64,000 nt of DNA from Chamaecyparis obtusa (lineage: Eukaryota > Streptophyta > Pinopsida > Cupressales > Cupressaceae): positions 372,001 to 436,000 of the forward strand of contig BSBK01000762.1 in assembly GCA_027943335.1 (NCBI GenBank), written 5' to 3'. This document shows positions 63,701-64,000 of this stretch, piece after piece (the stretch's first letter is position 1; every line of letters starts with the position of its first letter). The notes beneath the pieces are model-generated. The model was given only the letters and a program-made list of their open reading frames with translations, was not told where the DNA came from and made no database searches. The position numbers and the translations under genes were made by a program.

Positions 63701-64000
63701 ACACTCAATATAAACTTTGTTAGATTATTTGATTAAACACTACAATTTATGATTTGCAATTAGCCAAGGTTAGGAAAATTATTTACAAAATTTACTTCTT
63801 CATTGTGCTTTTGACTGTGACCCTACAACCACAAAATGAACACAAGTGCATACATATTCATATAGATTAATAACATTAGCTAGCTAGATGTAGATATAAA
63901 TTCAAAAAATGCAATTTCCTATTGTATTATCATTCTTAATTAATTTGGTTCATAGAGATTGAGTCATGATAAGTTAGTCCAAGTCAATCTCATACTATGC
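63701..64000. other. AT-rich tail, nothing recognised
   Basis: No open frame of note, no repeat partner in the window. May be interior of the element whose edge lies at 63374. Confidence 0.4.

Noticed and set aside
1..64000. Intact cellular protein-coding gene, tRNA or rRNA
   Set aside because: None found; every recognisable coding segment is transposon-derived and no cloverleaf or rRNA block was seen by eye, though a tRNA scan was not possible.

Overview
This window is plant repeat-rich intergenic DNA, most likely from a large-genome seed plant such as a conifer. I infer that from AT-rich sequence, no intact cellular gene, 4 kb-class LTRs, and decayed Ty1/copia and Ty3/gypsy chromodomain elements filling almost every base. 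No tRNA, rRNA or CRISPR was seen. All family calls come from reading protein motifs; no database search was possible. Element names (Gypsy-1, Copia-II and so on) are local labels.

Layout. (1) 1-1492: flank with a hAT transposase fragment. (2) 1493-14620: Gypsy-1 (minus), split by Copia-I (3058-9354, minus), itself split by a solo LTR (4739-6118). (3) About 14650-47330: a five-level nest. Gypsy-3 (minus) holds Gypsy-2 (plus, 19027-46495). Gypsy-2 holds a 4.2 kb solo LTR (20428-24650), the miniature element Copia-III (25739-41667) and a 620 bp solo LTR (42662-43281). Copia-III holds Copia-II (minus, 25936-40632). Copia-II holds two solo LTRs (28665-29756, 37960-39413) and a non-autonomous LTR element (29944-36482). 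(4) 47331-48184: LTR/primer-site remnant. (5) 48190-62943: Copia-IV (plus), whose 5' LTR is split by a 10.3 kb gag-only element (48393-58672) with inverted ends; that element's gag is split by a solo LTR (49835-53152), which contains another (50899-52731). (6) 62949-64000: AT-rich tail with the 3' edge of one more element and a 40 bp tandem repeat.

Most junctions were resolved by TG...CA ends and 5 bp target-site duplications: TCCTT, CCTAA, CTCCA, GGGAG, GTCTT, ATATA, AAACT, CTAAT, GAAGA, GAGGT, AACAA, CCTGT, plus imperfect CTTAA/CTTAG, GCAGG/GCGGG and GATGG. Subtracting the inserts gives ordinary element sizes: Copia-I 4.9 kb, Copia-II 5.6 kb, Gypsy-2 6.7 kb, Gypsy-1 about 6.8 kb, Copia-III 1.2 kb.

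Two things stand out. The element at 29944-36482 has standard LTRs, primer site and purine tract but no gag or pol; instead it carries three long open minus-strand frames (540, 557 and 276 aa) of unrecognised protein with coiled-coil and duplicated modules, the longest intact frames in the window. The element at 48393-58672 ends in the same U5 sequence at both termini in inverted orientation, yet has a perfect 5 bp target duplication, suggesting integration of an aberrant cDNA with two U5 ends.
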